From Herpetosiphonaceae bacterium (GTDB taxonomy: Bacteria > Chloroflexota > Chloroflexia > Chloroflexales > Herpetosiphonaceae), in NCBI GenBank assembly GCA_013538855.1, contig JABXJS010000087.1:62001-126000 (forward strand): a DNA stretch of 64,000 nt. The letters run 5' to 3'. This document shows positions 51,441 to 62,700 of the stretch, piece by piece. The translations under genes and the position numbers were made by a program. Each line of letters starts with the position of its first letter. Within the stretch, counting starts at the first letter, position 1. The notes below the pieces were generated by a model. It saw only the letters and a list, made by a program, of their open reading frames with translations. It did not search any database and was not told the DNA's origin.

Positions 51441-52457
51441 CTAAGTCGGCACTTTAATCGTCACTTCGGTGCCTAAGCCAGGGCGCGATGCAATTGCAAA
51501 CTGGCCTCCTACCAACGCCACCCGTTCACGCATACTTGTTAGCCCCCAGCTCTCCTTCCCTGTGCGCCGTGCCACCTCACGCGGATCAAACCCAGGTCCG
51601 TTATCGCGTATCACCAGCGTGAGCCAGCTATTAAGATAGGTGCTGCGAATGGTGACCTGCGCCTGACGCGCATACTTATTGACATTCTGTAGCGCCTCTT
51701 GCACCACACGATACACCACAATCTCGGCCTCTTTGGCCAGTTTGTCCGACCAGCTATGCATATCGAGCGTCACCTGCACGCCGGTAGTGCGCTCATAGGA
51801 GCGGATATATTCCGTCAGGGCCATTGCCAAGCCCTGATCAAGTGCGCCAGGCCGCAGATCAGCAATAAAGGTGCGAATCTCGCGCAGTCCGGTGCGGGCG
51901 GCATCGCGCAGCTCAGGCAGAAAGTCGCGCAGCTGCTCGCTGGTGCTACGCTCCAGATTGATCGCATGTTCAAGCCCCATCAGCACATTGGCCAGCACCT
52001 GTGCCGGCCCATCGTGAACCTCACGGGCGAGACGCACCCGCTCCTCCTCGCGGCCGTGGATGATCTGCCCGCGCAGCGCTAACATCCACGGATCATCGCT
52101 GTCAACGCTGTGGGTAGCGCCAGTTAAAATCGTGCTGCTCATCTCAAGCTGCCGAATAAACTGATCAAGGCGCTTCAGCGCTGCTCCGCCGTTGGTGGCT
52201 AAAGCTTCAACCGCCTGCAGCTGCTTGATCACATGCGCCTCTTGTTGCTGAATCCGCGCCAGATTTGGCGCATTCAGCTGCTCGGCAAACGCGCGCTGCA
52301 CCGATAGCTCATCGAGCGAGCGCTGGAGCTGGCGCGCTTGGCTTGCCGCGCTCGTATACTGCTGCCGCAGTTGCTCTGCCTCCGCACGAAGGCGTTCGAT
52401 GGTCGCGCTGACACTGGCACTGGCAGCATTCAACAGCGTAGATTCAGACACAGCCAC
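51441..52457 (-). CDS. Soluble DegS-like sensor histidine kinase
   Basis: 338 residues. GTG start at 52457 with AGAGGA upstream. No membrane helix. A long coiled coil spans residues 15-105 (RLRAEAEQLRQQYTSAASQ), as in Bacillus DegS. HisKA_3 dimerisation follows with His148 in LAREVHDGPAQVL, and a HATPase domain (VVQEALQNVNKYARQAQ, IRDNGPGFDP, GLTSMRERVALVGG). It phosphorylates the NarL-type regulator that follows. The signal is cytoplasmic and unknown. An extended -10 promoter lies just upstream. Confidence 0.93.
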   Translation of the reverse strand: MAVSESTLLNAASASVSATIERLRAEAEQLRQQYTSAASQARQLQRSLDELSVQRAFAEQLNAPNLARIQQQEAHVIKQLQAVEALATNGGAALKRLDQFIRQLEMSSTILTGATHSVDSDDPWMLALRGQIIHGREEERVRLAREVHDGPAQVLANVLMGLEHAINLERSTSEQLRDFLPELRDAARTGLREIRTFIADLRPGALDQGLAMALTEYIRSYERTTGVQVTLDMHSWSDKLAKEAEIVVYRVVQEALQNVNKYARQAQVTIRSTYLNSWLTLVIRDNGPGFDPREVARRTGKESWGLTSMRERVALVGGQFAIASRPGLGTEVTIKVPT

Positions 52458-52489
52458 ACGTATTCCTCTACTTAAGTGATTGTTCTACC

Positions 52490-52498
52490 AGTATAGCA
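52490..52498 (-). promoter_or_regulatory. Extended -10 element of the DegS/NarL-type operon
   Basis: Minus strand TGCTATACT, with TTGGAG 17 bases before the hexamer. Same nine bases as the trxB promoter. Confidence 0.6.
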
Positions 52499-52527
52499 CG
52501 AGCACACAGAGCCTCCAAACACAGAAA

Positions 52528-52545
52528 GCCCTCCACGCGGAGGGC
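52528..52545 (-). terminator. Terminator of the alpha/beta hydrolase operon
   Basis: GCCCTCC, loop GCGT, GGAGGGC, then TTTCTGTG on the minus strand. Seven perfect pairs, 21 bases after the stop. Confidence 0.85.
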
Positions 52546-52566
52546 CAGCAGCTCACACACATCAGC

Positions 52567-53409
52567 TTAGAGGTACTCGGTCTGCTTAACGCGCCGCCGC
52601 CACTCTTCTTTGATTTGCACGGCGGTTGCGCCAGGGCTGGTGAGGAAGTCAAGCAGCAGCCGATTGAACACATTGCCCTCTTCCAAAAATGGAAAGTGGT
52701 TGTAGTTCTCCATCGTCAGCACTTGGTGCTCGGTTGCATTTTCTTCAAAGGTTTCGGCTTGGGTTGGCGGCACGACCGCATCGTTGCCGGAGTAGACGCC
52801 CAGCGTTGGAATCGCCAGGGTGCGCAGATCATCACGCAGATCAACCTCAAGCATCGACTCAAAGACGTGCTCCATCACCGTCTGGAGTGTTGAGCTGGTG
52901 TCCTCCAGCAGCTCTTGACGGATCTCCTCATCGGCGATGCGCGACTGCACCTGCTTGAGCAGCTTGCCCATCGTGTCGTTGATGTTATTGCGCCCCATCA
53001 AGCGCGAGAGCGCCCCGCTCTTGGTGTGGATCGAGAGCGCCTCGCCCTCCACCGGCATGCCGGTGACCACAAGCTTCAAAAAGTTCTTCGGTGCTTGAGC
53101 CGCCGCCCGCACTGCCACAATGCCGCCCAGGCCGTGGCCAACCAGGTTGGCCTTGACCATACCTAGCTCGTGCATAAATGCCAGCAACTGATCGACGTAG
53201 GCCTGCACATTGAAGCTCTCGCCAGAGCGATCAGAGTCGCCGAAGCCCCAGAAGTCCATTGCATAGGCGCGAAAGCGATCTGAGATCATCTCCATCGAGG
53301 GCACCCAGTAGCGCCAAGAGCCTAGCCAACTGTGCAGAAAAATGACTGGCTGACCACGCCCGAAAACCTCGTAGTGGACAACCCGTTGTTCAATGAAAAT
53401 GGCGCTCAT
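52567..53409 (-). CDS. Alpha/beta-hydrolase-fold protein lacking the nucleophile serine
   Basis: 280 residues. The start overlaps the receiver stop (ATGA, 53406-53409). Fold motifs: VIFLHSWLGSWRYWVPSM (oxyanion loop), MDFWGFGDSD, the nucleophile elbow LVGHGLGGIVAV, acid Asp210 in YSGNDAVVPP and His238 in NYNHFPFLEE. The elbow should read GxSxG; residue 93 is Gly (codon GGC at 53133-53131, one base from AGC Ser). The fold and the other two triad members are kept, so the protein is probably non-hydrolytic: a binding, sensory or lyase-like role. Coupled to a receiver and a giant kinase. Confidence 0.9.
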   Translation of the reverse strand: MSAIFIEQRVVHYEVFGRGQPVIFLHSWLGSWRYWVPSMEMISDRFRAYAMDFWGFGDSDRSGESFNVQAYVDQLLAFMHELGMVKANLVGHGLGGIVAVRAAAQAPKNFLKLVVTGMPVEGEALSIHTKSGALSRLMGRNNINDTMGKLLKQVQSRIADEEIRQELLEDTSSTLQTVMEHVFESMLEVDLRDDLRTLAIPTLGVYSGNDAVVPPTQAETFEENATEHQVLTMENYNHFPFLEEGNVFNRLLLDFLTSPGATAVQIKEEWRRRVKQTEYL

Positions 53410-53783
53410 CGCGTCGAACCTAACAGTTCACGCACACGACCAATCAATGTTGCCGGTGCATACGGTTTCAACATATACTCAGTAGCCCCAGCTTCCCAGC
53501 CCTCATCAATCTCCGATTTCTGGCCTTTGGCAGTTAGCAGAATCACCGGAATATGCTTGAGGTTTGGCTCGGCGCGAATTCGTCGACACGCCTCGAAGCC
53601 GGTCATTCGCGGCATCTTAACATCCATCACAATCAGATCAGGTTGCTCTTTCGTCGCCAGTTCCAAAGCTTCCTGACCATCATGGGCTTCCAAAACTGTA
53701 TAGCCGCCAAGGCTGCGCAAGCTGAAACTGGTCATAAACAAGACATCTGGTTCGTCATCGGCCACCAGAATGGTTGCTGTCAT
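53406..53783 (-). CDS. Single-domain response regulator receiver
   Basis: 125 residues. Acidic pair VADDEPDVL, phosphorylated Asp54 (LIVMDVKMPRMTG), Thr in LLTAKGQKSE and Lys in MLKPYAP. No output domain. Its start codon shares one base with the kinase stop (TGATG at 53783), so it is translated with the kinase and is the probable partner, acting by protein contact or as a phosphorelay step. The next gene is the hydrolase-fold protein, overlapping by four bases, a candidate target. Confidence 0.95.
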   Translation of the reverse strand: MTATILVADDEPDVLFMTSFSLRSLGGYTVLEAHDGQEALELATKEQPDLIVMDVKMPRMTGFEACRRIRAEPNLKHIPVILLTAKGQKSEIDEGWEAGATEYMLKPYAPATLIGRVRELLGSTR

Positions 53784-56700
53784 CAGGATGCTGTCTCCTC
53801 GAAGGTTTGCACTGATGCCAACTCCTGTCCGTCGTCCTCAGGCCCCAGATCGGGGAGCGGCTGCTTTTCGGGCAACGAGAAGCTGAACGTGCTGCCTTCA
53901 CCATAAACGCTCTGCACCCACATATCGCCATGATGCAGTTCGACAAACGATTTGGCGATCGACAAACCTAGGCCGGTACCGCCCACTTCATCGCGCAGCG
54001 GACTGTCGGCGCGGTAGAAGCGTTTGAACAGATTCTTCTGCTGATCAGGCGTTAGACCCACACCGGTATCCTGCACATCAACCTGGATCAAGTTGTCCTC
54101 GTTGCGGAAGGTGCGGATGCGCACGACCCCACCAGCGTAGGTGTACTTGATCGCATTCGATACAAGGTTCGTCATCACCTGTCCGATACGCTTACTATCA
54201 TACTCGATTAAAGGCAGCGTGTCGTCAAGCTCAAGCGTAAGCGTCATATTCTTCGTGTTCAGCTCATTGGTCCACATACCCACAACGTCGCGCACCATCT
54301 GGTTAACATTCGCCGCCGATGTGTTGAGCTTAATCTTGCCAGCTTCGAGGCGGCCAATCTCCAGCAGGTCTTCAACGAGGCTCACCATGCGCAGCGTATT
54401 CGACTTGATGGTGTTCAGCGTCTCCCGCTGTGGGTCGCTCAGATCGCCCACGGCACCGAGCAGCATAAGGTCTACAAAGCCGCGGATTGGCGTGAGCGGC
54501 GTGCGTAGCTCGTGCGAGACGGTGGCAATAAAGTCGCGCTTGGCCCGATCGGCCTCAACCTCGCGCGTGATATCACGGAGCACCACCACAACGCCAAAGC
54601 GTAGCCCGCCCTCGCCTGTAACTGGCGCAAAGTTTGCTGCGATGATCTGGCCTGGCAGCTCGATCAGCGACGACTGTACGGCGTCGTTCTGCTGCACATA
54701 TTGAATGCCCTCGTGCAGACCGGTGTACAGCAGCAGGGCGCGGCCTTCTTCGTGCAGCTCTTCTTCGTCGCGTGGCTGGGCAAACGCCTGCAAGTTTTGG
54801 TCGATCACCGCTGGGCGCGGGATGCGCAGCACTTCCTCTGCCGCTGGATTGTACAAGATGATTCGCTCGGTATCGTGATCAAGCACGATAACGCCTTCCG
54901 AGATACTCTGCAGAATAGCTGTTGTCTTACTTGCTTCTTCGCGTTGCTGCCACATTGCATCGGAAAGACGGTCGGCTGAGTCATACACCAAGTTGTAGAG
55001 GTCGGCATTGTGCAGCGCCGATGATACTTCGCCGGCAATTGTCGAAAGGAAGCGCAGGTGATCGATGCTGAAGAAGCTGGGATTAGCATTGTACAGCATC
55101 AGCACACCCTGCGGCTGATCACTGGAGAACAGCGGCACAGCGATGACCGAGCGCACCGCGTTGTTACGACCATCGTTGAAGTCCATCCAGCGGCTGTCGT
55201 TGGTGACGTCTTCGATCACCACGCCTTCACTGTTGTTGAGCACCCAGTAGGCCAGCCCACCGTTTTCTTCAAACTCCACTGGAGTGTCCAGCGAGCGTAG
55301 GCCCAACTCTTCGTTCAGCACCGCCTGGCAGGTGAGCTTGCGCGTCTCGCGATCAAGCATCAGCACGGTACCACGGTCCACGTTCAGCGCCTTCGCCGAT
55401 AGATCGAGCGTGCGCACAAGCAACTCGCTGCGGTCAAGCGTGGTGCCAAGCTCGGTGGCAATGTTGTAGAGTGCCTCAACACGCTCTTTCTCACCAGTGA
55501 GCTGAGCGTTGGCATCGGCCAGCGCTTGCGTGCGCTGAGCCACGATCTCTTCCAGCTCTAAGTTGAAGCGCCGAATTTGATCAAATAGCTGCGCATTGTT
55601 GAGTGCCTGGCCGATCTGCGTCGTCAAAATCAGCAAGCTGGCAATCGAGCGATCCTCAAACGTATACGGCGAGCGCATCGCCACAAAGACCACACCGCGC
55701 AGCCCCTCGCGCATCATTGGCAGGAACACCACACCACGGATGCCAAGCGGCTGTATCAGTGGAGCCAGCTTCTCGTCAACTGCCGCATCATACAGCGTCA
55801 CAACTTGGCCTTCGCGTAGTGGCCGGAGCATCTTGAAGCTGGTGATGCTGGTTGCCGATAGTGTCATCGGCAGCTCGTTCCACGAGTTATCAAGGATCAG
55901 CGAGTGCGTGACCATATCGGTGTCAACATCGATCACAATCACGCCGCCGAAGTCAGCGCGCGCCATCTCAATTGCGCTCGACGCGCTGATCGCCAGCAGC
56001 TCATCAACATCGAGCGTACTCGCCAGCGACACACTTGTATCCGACAAGGTCGATAGCTCGCGCACGCTCTCGCGCGACTCAGAGAACAGACGCGCGTTTT
56101 CAAGCGCCTGTGCCGCTTGGTTGGCCACCGTTGATAGCAGCTGAATATCGTCGTCGTTGTATGCCGCATCATGCTCGTAGTCTTGGATGCTCATCACACC
56201 GATAACTTTATCGGCGGCGATCAGGGGAATACCAACCCACGAGCGCGACATCTCACCGATGATCTGCACATTGAGGCTTTCGAGCTGGCGCTTGATATCG
56301 CCCTGTAGCACCAGCGGCTGGCGCGCCTTGATCACATACTCGGTGAGACCATTGAGACCCCGCTGCGGCTCAATCTCCAGCGGCTCGCCATGCTCGAAGA
56401 ACAGCGGAAAGGTGACTTCATCACGCCGCTCATCATACATCGCTAAGTAGAAGTTGCGTGTATCCACAAGCAGGCTCGTCTGCTCGTAGATCACCTGAAG
56501 GAGATCCTCGAAGCGCACTGTCGAGCCCATCGCCTGACCGATGGTGCTCAGCGTGCGCAGCTGCTGGATCGAGCGCTCGCGGGCCTCAAATAGGCGCGCA
56601 TTGGCGATCGATGCCGCAGCCTGTGCCGCCATTGTCGACACAAAGCCCATGTCGTACTCGGAGAAGGCGTACTGCTCGTAGCTCTGGAGGTTGATCACGC

Positions 56701-59700
56701 CGAGCACGGTGTTGCCGACGATAATTGGCACCACCAGATACGACTGCTCAACGCCCTCGGCCCCAATCCGAGCCTGGATCACTCGAGCACGGGCAACCTC
56801 ATCGCGGTACTCGTTGGCCTCGTCAAATGTGTTCAGCAGCAGTGGCTGCCGATTTTGAATAACCCACGAGTTAACATTTACACCAAGCGGTGCTGACGGG
56901 AAGTGAATCTGCACGCCTTGGTCATAGGCCTGCTCGTAGTGCATGACATTGGTGCGATCATCATACAGGCCAATAAACGATGTACTCGTATCAACGATCT
57001 CAGACAGTCCATCGTGGAGGCGGGCCAGAATCTCGTCCAGATTGATGGTCGAGGTGATCGACTGACTAATCCGGTTGAGCGTATCAAGCTCGCGGATACG
57101 TCGCTCACGCTCGCTAAACAGAATGGCTTTTTGAACCGCATTGGACGACTGATTCGCCACCGCGTTCAAGAAGCGTAGATGAGCGTCGGTGTAGGCGTAG
57201 GGCTGCTCGCTCAAGATCGTCAGCACACCGAGTGGCTGATTGAGATGCATGCCCGTTGTCTGCGAACCCATCGTGATCGGCACCGCCAGCACCGAATGTG
57301 GCTCGATGAACGCTAGCTCTGTCGGCACGTTGGTTAGGCGCGGCGAGATATTGAACTCATCAATCGCTGCGCTGGTGTTGAGGATCACCGGCTGCTGCTC
57401 AAACATCAATGTCTTAAGGAAATCGTTGTTGAGCAGATGCGGCGGCACGTGGAACGGTTTGCCGCCACTGTAGCCAAAGGTGGTCGTGACCATACCAGAT
57501 GGGGCATCGTAGAGCACGATGTAGGCATTCTGCACATCAAGCACTGGCCGAATACCCTCTAGCACCGAGTTGGTCAGCGCCTCAGGTGAGAGCGTTGACG
57601 TGATCGACTGCCCAATCGCAGCCAAGATCTCGGCCTCGGCGATCTGGCGCTCGCGCTCAGCAAACAGACGTGCGTTCTCCAGCGCAATCGCGGCCTGGCT
57701 GCCGACGCTCTGCAAAAACTGCACGATCTCTGGCGTAAAGCTACGGGGCCGCTCGTTTTGAATATTGATCACACCCAGCACATGATCGCCTGAGATGATC
57801 GGCACACCGATCCACGACGCCATCTGCACATCCGAGCCAAGCACCAGCCGCGACGACTCGGCGGTCTCCTCGGCCGTATTGAGCACAATCGTGCGGCGCT
57901 CAAGCACGACTTGGCTGAGCACCCCCGAGGACAGGGGCAATTCCGCCTGCTCGCGCGGCTGCGAGTTGTCGATCAGCACCGGGAACGTCAGCATATTTGT
58001 CGTATCATCGTAGAGGGCGATAAACGAGTAGCGGTTATCAACCACCTTGCCTAACTGTGCATGGAGTTCACGGAGCAGCTGGTCTGTATTGAGCGTTGAG
58101 GTGATCGACTGCGTTACATCATTGAGCGCCTGGAGCATCGTAATCTGCCGCTCGCGCTCCGTGAAGAGCCGGGCGTTTTCCAGCGCAATCGCCGCTTGGT
58201 CGGCCAGCGCACTTAGCAGCGCGATGTCATCGTCGGAAAACTCGCGCAGCGAGTTGGTCATGACGCTCAGCACACCCATCACTTCTTCGCGATAGAGCAC
58301 CGGAACACCGAGGAACGATACCAGGTGATGATCACGATTGAAATCGGGGTACTGCGAGTTAGGTGGCATGTTTTGCACATCAGCCACCGTGAGCGGTGCC
58401 ACCGTCTGGGCCACTGACCCAATCAGGCCCTGGCCCGCAGCAACGCGCATGCTCTTAACAAACTCATTTGGTAGCCCCAGCGAGGCTGCCGGCACCAAGA
58501 TTTGCTCGCTGTTGAACGTCGACAGCACGACTGTATCAGCCTGGAGCTGGCGGGCCACAAGGCGCACCAGCGCATGCAGCACTTGATCCGGCTCACGAAT
58601 AGAGCTAAGCGCCTGGCCAGCCTCCAGCAGCACCGAAAGCTCGCCAACTTTACGGCTCAGCACGGAGGCCTGGCGCTCGGTCTCGGCAAACAAGCGCGCA
58701 TTTTCGAGCGCTTGCGAGACCTGGTTGGCAATCGTCTGGCACGTCTCGGCATCGCGTGGCGTGAACATCTTGCTTTCGTTATGGCTATCGAGGCCGACAG
58801 AGCCGATCAGCTCACCTTTGACAATCAGCGGCACCAGCATCAGGCGATGAATGCCCATTGCGCCGAGGATTTCGCGGAAGCCTTCAGCCAGCGGGTTGGT
58901 CTCCACATCATTGATGATCAGCGGACGCCGATGCTGCTGCATCCAGGGCAAAGTCGCATTGCCCTCGACCGGCACGGTGATCTCCACATCTGACGGTGGA
59001 TACTCTGCCCGTGCGATGCCCAGATTCTGCTCGTAGTCAAAGATCACGAGGCGCGCCTGATCCGCGCCAGAGACGTGCGCCATCTCCTCCACAGCGAGGC
59101 TATACAGCACCTGTGGATCAAGCGTTGACGCCGTTAAGTTCGAGACATGGTTGATCAGCGCTAGGCGCTCGGCTTCGGCTCCAAGCTGTTGGAGACTTTG
59201 CTCTGTCTGCTCATAGAGCCGCACATTCTGCACGCCCAGCGTCACCTGGTAGGCAATATTGCTCAGGAAATCGAGATCTTGCACGGAGAAGCGCTCGGCG
59301 TCGTAGTGCTGCAGCGCCAGCACGCCAATCGGATGCTCGCTCTTGGCCATCAGGGGCACGCCCATCCATGAGAGCGCGGTGGGGCCTTGGCCATGCTGAA
59401 GCGGCTCAATATCAGGATAGGTGCTGAGTTCTTCGGCCAAGTTGCGGAAAAGCAGCGGCTGGCGATGCCGCAAGATCCAGTCGGTCAGCGAGCGTGGGCG
59501 TACAGCGCGCACAGGTGGCACCTGGATCTGCTGATCACGGTCGATCAGCAAGCTGTAGACGAGCATATCAATCTGCGAGTCATAGATATTGATGACGAAG
59601 CTCTCAACCGGCAGCGACTCGGTGAGCACGTGATACACGTTGTGCATCATCTCATCCATATCTAGCGTCGAGCTTGTAACCTGCCCAATGCGCCGCATTG

Positions 59701-62700
59701 TTTCTAGCTCGCGGATTTGGCGATCGCGCTGCTGGAACAGCTCGACCTTCTGCAGACCTAGGCTAACGTGTGAGCTTACATTGGTAAGGAAGCTCACCGT
59801 GCGCTCGTCGAAGGTGCCCACATTGTAGTCTTGCAGCGAAAGCAGGCCGATTGGGGCACCGTCACGGGCGAAGATTGGCACGCCAATCCACGAGCGCGGG
59901 CCACGAATCTTCCCTTCGACTGGATTGCTCACCGGCACCAAGTTGAGCTGCGTCATCGACTCGGCATCGTTGATATCGACCAAAATCAGCGGCTCGCGAT
60001 GTTTGAGCACCCACTCGCTCAGGCTGCCTGGCCGCGGCGGACCACCCTGTGATGCTGCGCTAGCCAAGACACCCTCTTGGATTGCAAAGCTGCGGGTGAT
60101 CATATTGTGCTCAGGGTCGTAGACCAGCGTGAAGAAGATTGGCGCGCTGGTTACTTCTTGCAGGTACTTCGCCGTTTGCAGCAGCATATCGTCGAGCACA
60201 AACGAGGCGCTCATCAGCTGGCCAATTTTGCCAATCGCATCAAGTTCACGAATTTGGCGCTCGCGCTCGGCAAACAAGCGCGCATTTTGCACAGCCAGCG
60301 AAACCTGATTCGCGATGGTTTGCAGCAGCGCTTGCTCCCGCTCCGAGTACATATTGGGCTGATAGTGCTGGATCGAAAGCAGGCCCACGCTCTCTTCGGC
60401 GTTGATGCGCAGTGGCACGCCAACCCATGAGCGCACACGGCGGGCTAAGTTGCCAAAGCGCTTAACCTTAAAGCGCCCCTTCATCTGCACCGGCATATCG
60501 GTGAACAGCAGCGGCTCTTTGTGGTTAATAATCCACTCAGACGGCGAGCGTGACAGCAGTTTCTCGCGCTGGTGTTCGATGAAGAAGCGCCCTTCATCAA
60601 CATTGACCCGCAGATCTATCTCCTCGCGTTGCGGATCATAGATGAAGCTGTAGAACACGTCGATCGGCAAGATATCGCAGAGCGCTCGATATACTTCGCG
60701 CAGGATCTCTTCAAAGTCGAGTGTGGAGCTTGTTACACTGCCAATACGATTGACCAGCGCCAGCTCCTGAAGCCGCCGCTGGGCATTGCCAAATAAGCGC
60801 GAGTTTTCGATTGCTACAGCGAGCTGGTTAGCCACCGTTTGCAGCAGGTCGACATCACGTGCGCTATAGCGATTGACGTCGGAGTGCTGGATGGACAGCA
60901 CACCTTGAATAACGCCCTCACCCGTAATCAGCGGCATGCCAATCCACGAGCGCGAGATCAACTCGCCCATCTGTTGCCACTGCATACCCGTATACAGCTG
61001 AACCTCTTTGGGCAGATCGGAGAAGAGCAGCGGCTCACGGTGCGCAGCCATCCATCCGGTTAGGCTAGCTGGGTTCAGAGGACCCTTGTTCACATTGACC
61101 GTAATGTGCTCATGCTCAACGCCGTAGGAGCTAAGCACCTCATCAACGTTATCATTGAACACGCCAAGATAGTACGCCTCCAGCGGCAACGTCTCACGGA
61201 GCACCTCGTAGACTTCGTGGGCCAGCGCATTGAAGTCCAAGCTCGATGTTGCAGCACGGCTAATGCGGTTGATCGCGGCCAGCTCAGCGATCTGGCGGGT
61301 ACGGACCTCGAACAGCGATGCATTTTCAACCGCGATCGCCGCCTGATTAGCAAAAATCTCTAGCGTCTCAACAATCCGTCGATTCGGTCGCTCGTGATTG
61401 AACGGATCGTCGACAGTCATGATACCGATCAGCTCACGAGACGTGTTGTACAGGGGCACGAGCAGCTGGTCGGTGGTCTCCCAAGCCGTCGCATCTGGAT
61501 TGCTGTTTGGCGCGGGCACAAAGTAGACACGCCCAATCCGATACTGCGGATCGAAGTAAGGATCGTAGCGATCAAGCTGAATCTCGGCCTCGCGCCGTGC
61601 ATCAAGCTCTGTAAGGGCCAAGCCGGCACCTGTAACCAGCTTGAGCTGCTTGGGATGCTCAGGGTCCAGCAGATGAAATAGGACGATCCGATACCCGGCC
61701 GCCTCTGAGACGCTAAACGCAATCTGCTCGAGCAGGACGCTCAGCTCCATATCGGCCCTGAGTGCATTGCCAATTTCGAGCACTTCATTCAGCAAGCTCG
61801 CCCGCTGCTGGAGCAGCTCACGCTGGCGGACCTGCTCGGCAAAGTGCTGTGAGTTACCAATTGCAAGCGCTGCCTGATCGGAGACAGAGCGCACAAAGTC
61901 GAGGGCGGTGTGGTTAAAGGTACGCTCAACCGAGTCAGTGGCAATGATGGCCCCAGCGACACGATTCTCATACAAAATTGGGGCCATCAGCAACGAGCGC
62001 ACGTTAGGCCAGACAAGAGGTGGATCAAGTGTGGTCGAGTCGTCAATAATTATTGCATCGGCGCGCTGGAGATGGTCAGCGAGAACGCCGTGCTGCAGCA
62101 CCTGCGCCACCTTATGATCAATATCAAAGTCAGCGCTAAAGCCGAGCGCCGACACCACTTCAAAGGTATTCGACGTATCGTCGGTAGCGAGGGCGACCAA
62201 GCCCTGATCGCAGTTTGTCGCCTGCACAATCTCGGTGAGCATTGCTGGCAACAGCTGCTCCAAGCGCAGCGTAGATGTTAGCTCGCGGCTAATACGCTGA
62301 AGCGCAGTCAGCTCGCGTACACGCTCGCGGAGCACCTCGTCGGTCGCCTCATAGCGCCGGACATTGCGAATCGCCTGTGCAGCCTGCGAGGCAATAATCG
62401 TGACCAGGCGCTCATCTTCCTCATCAAAGTGGTGCAGCTGTGGCGAGCCAAGCTCTAGGGTGCCGATAAGCTCATCGCCGACGAGCATAGGGACGCCCAA
62501 ATACGAGTAAACCTGCGAGTCATCTGGCTCACGCATTGGTCGCACTGTCCGCTGCTCAACAGTATTGCCGATCCGCAGCGGCGTGCGATGGCGAGCGAGC
62601 CAGCCAGAGAAGCCCTCATCGAGCCGGTAGATGCCCGACTCGCTGGCAAAGTTATCGCGCACAACGGCGCTAGCATAGCCAGAGCGCAAGGTTTCGGTCT

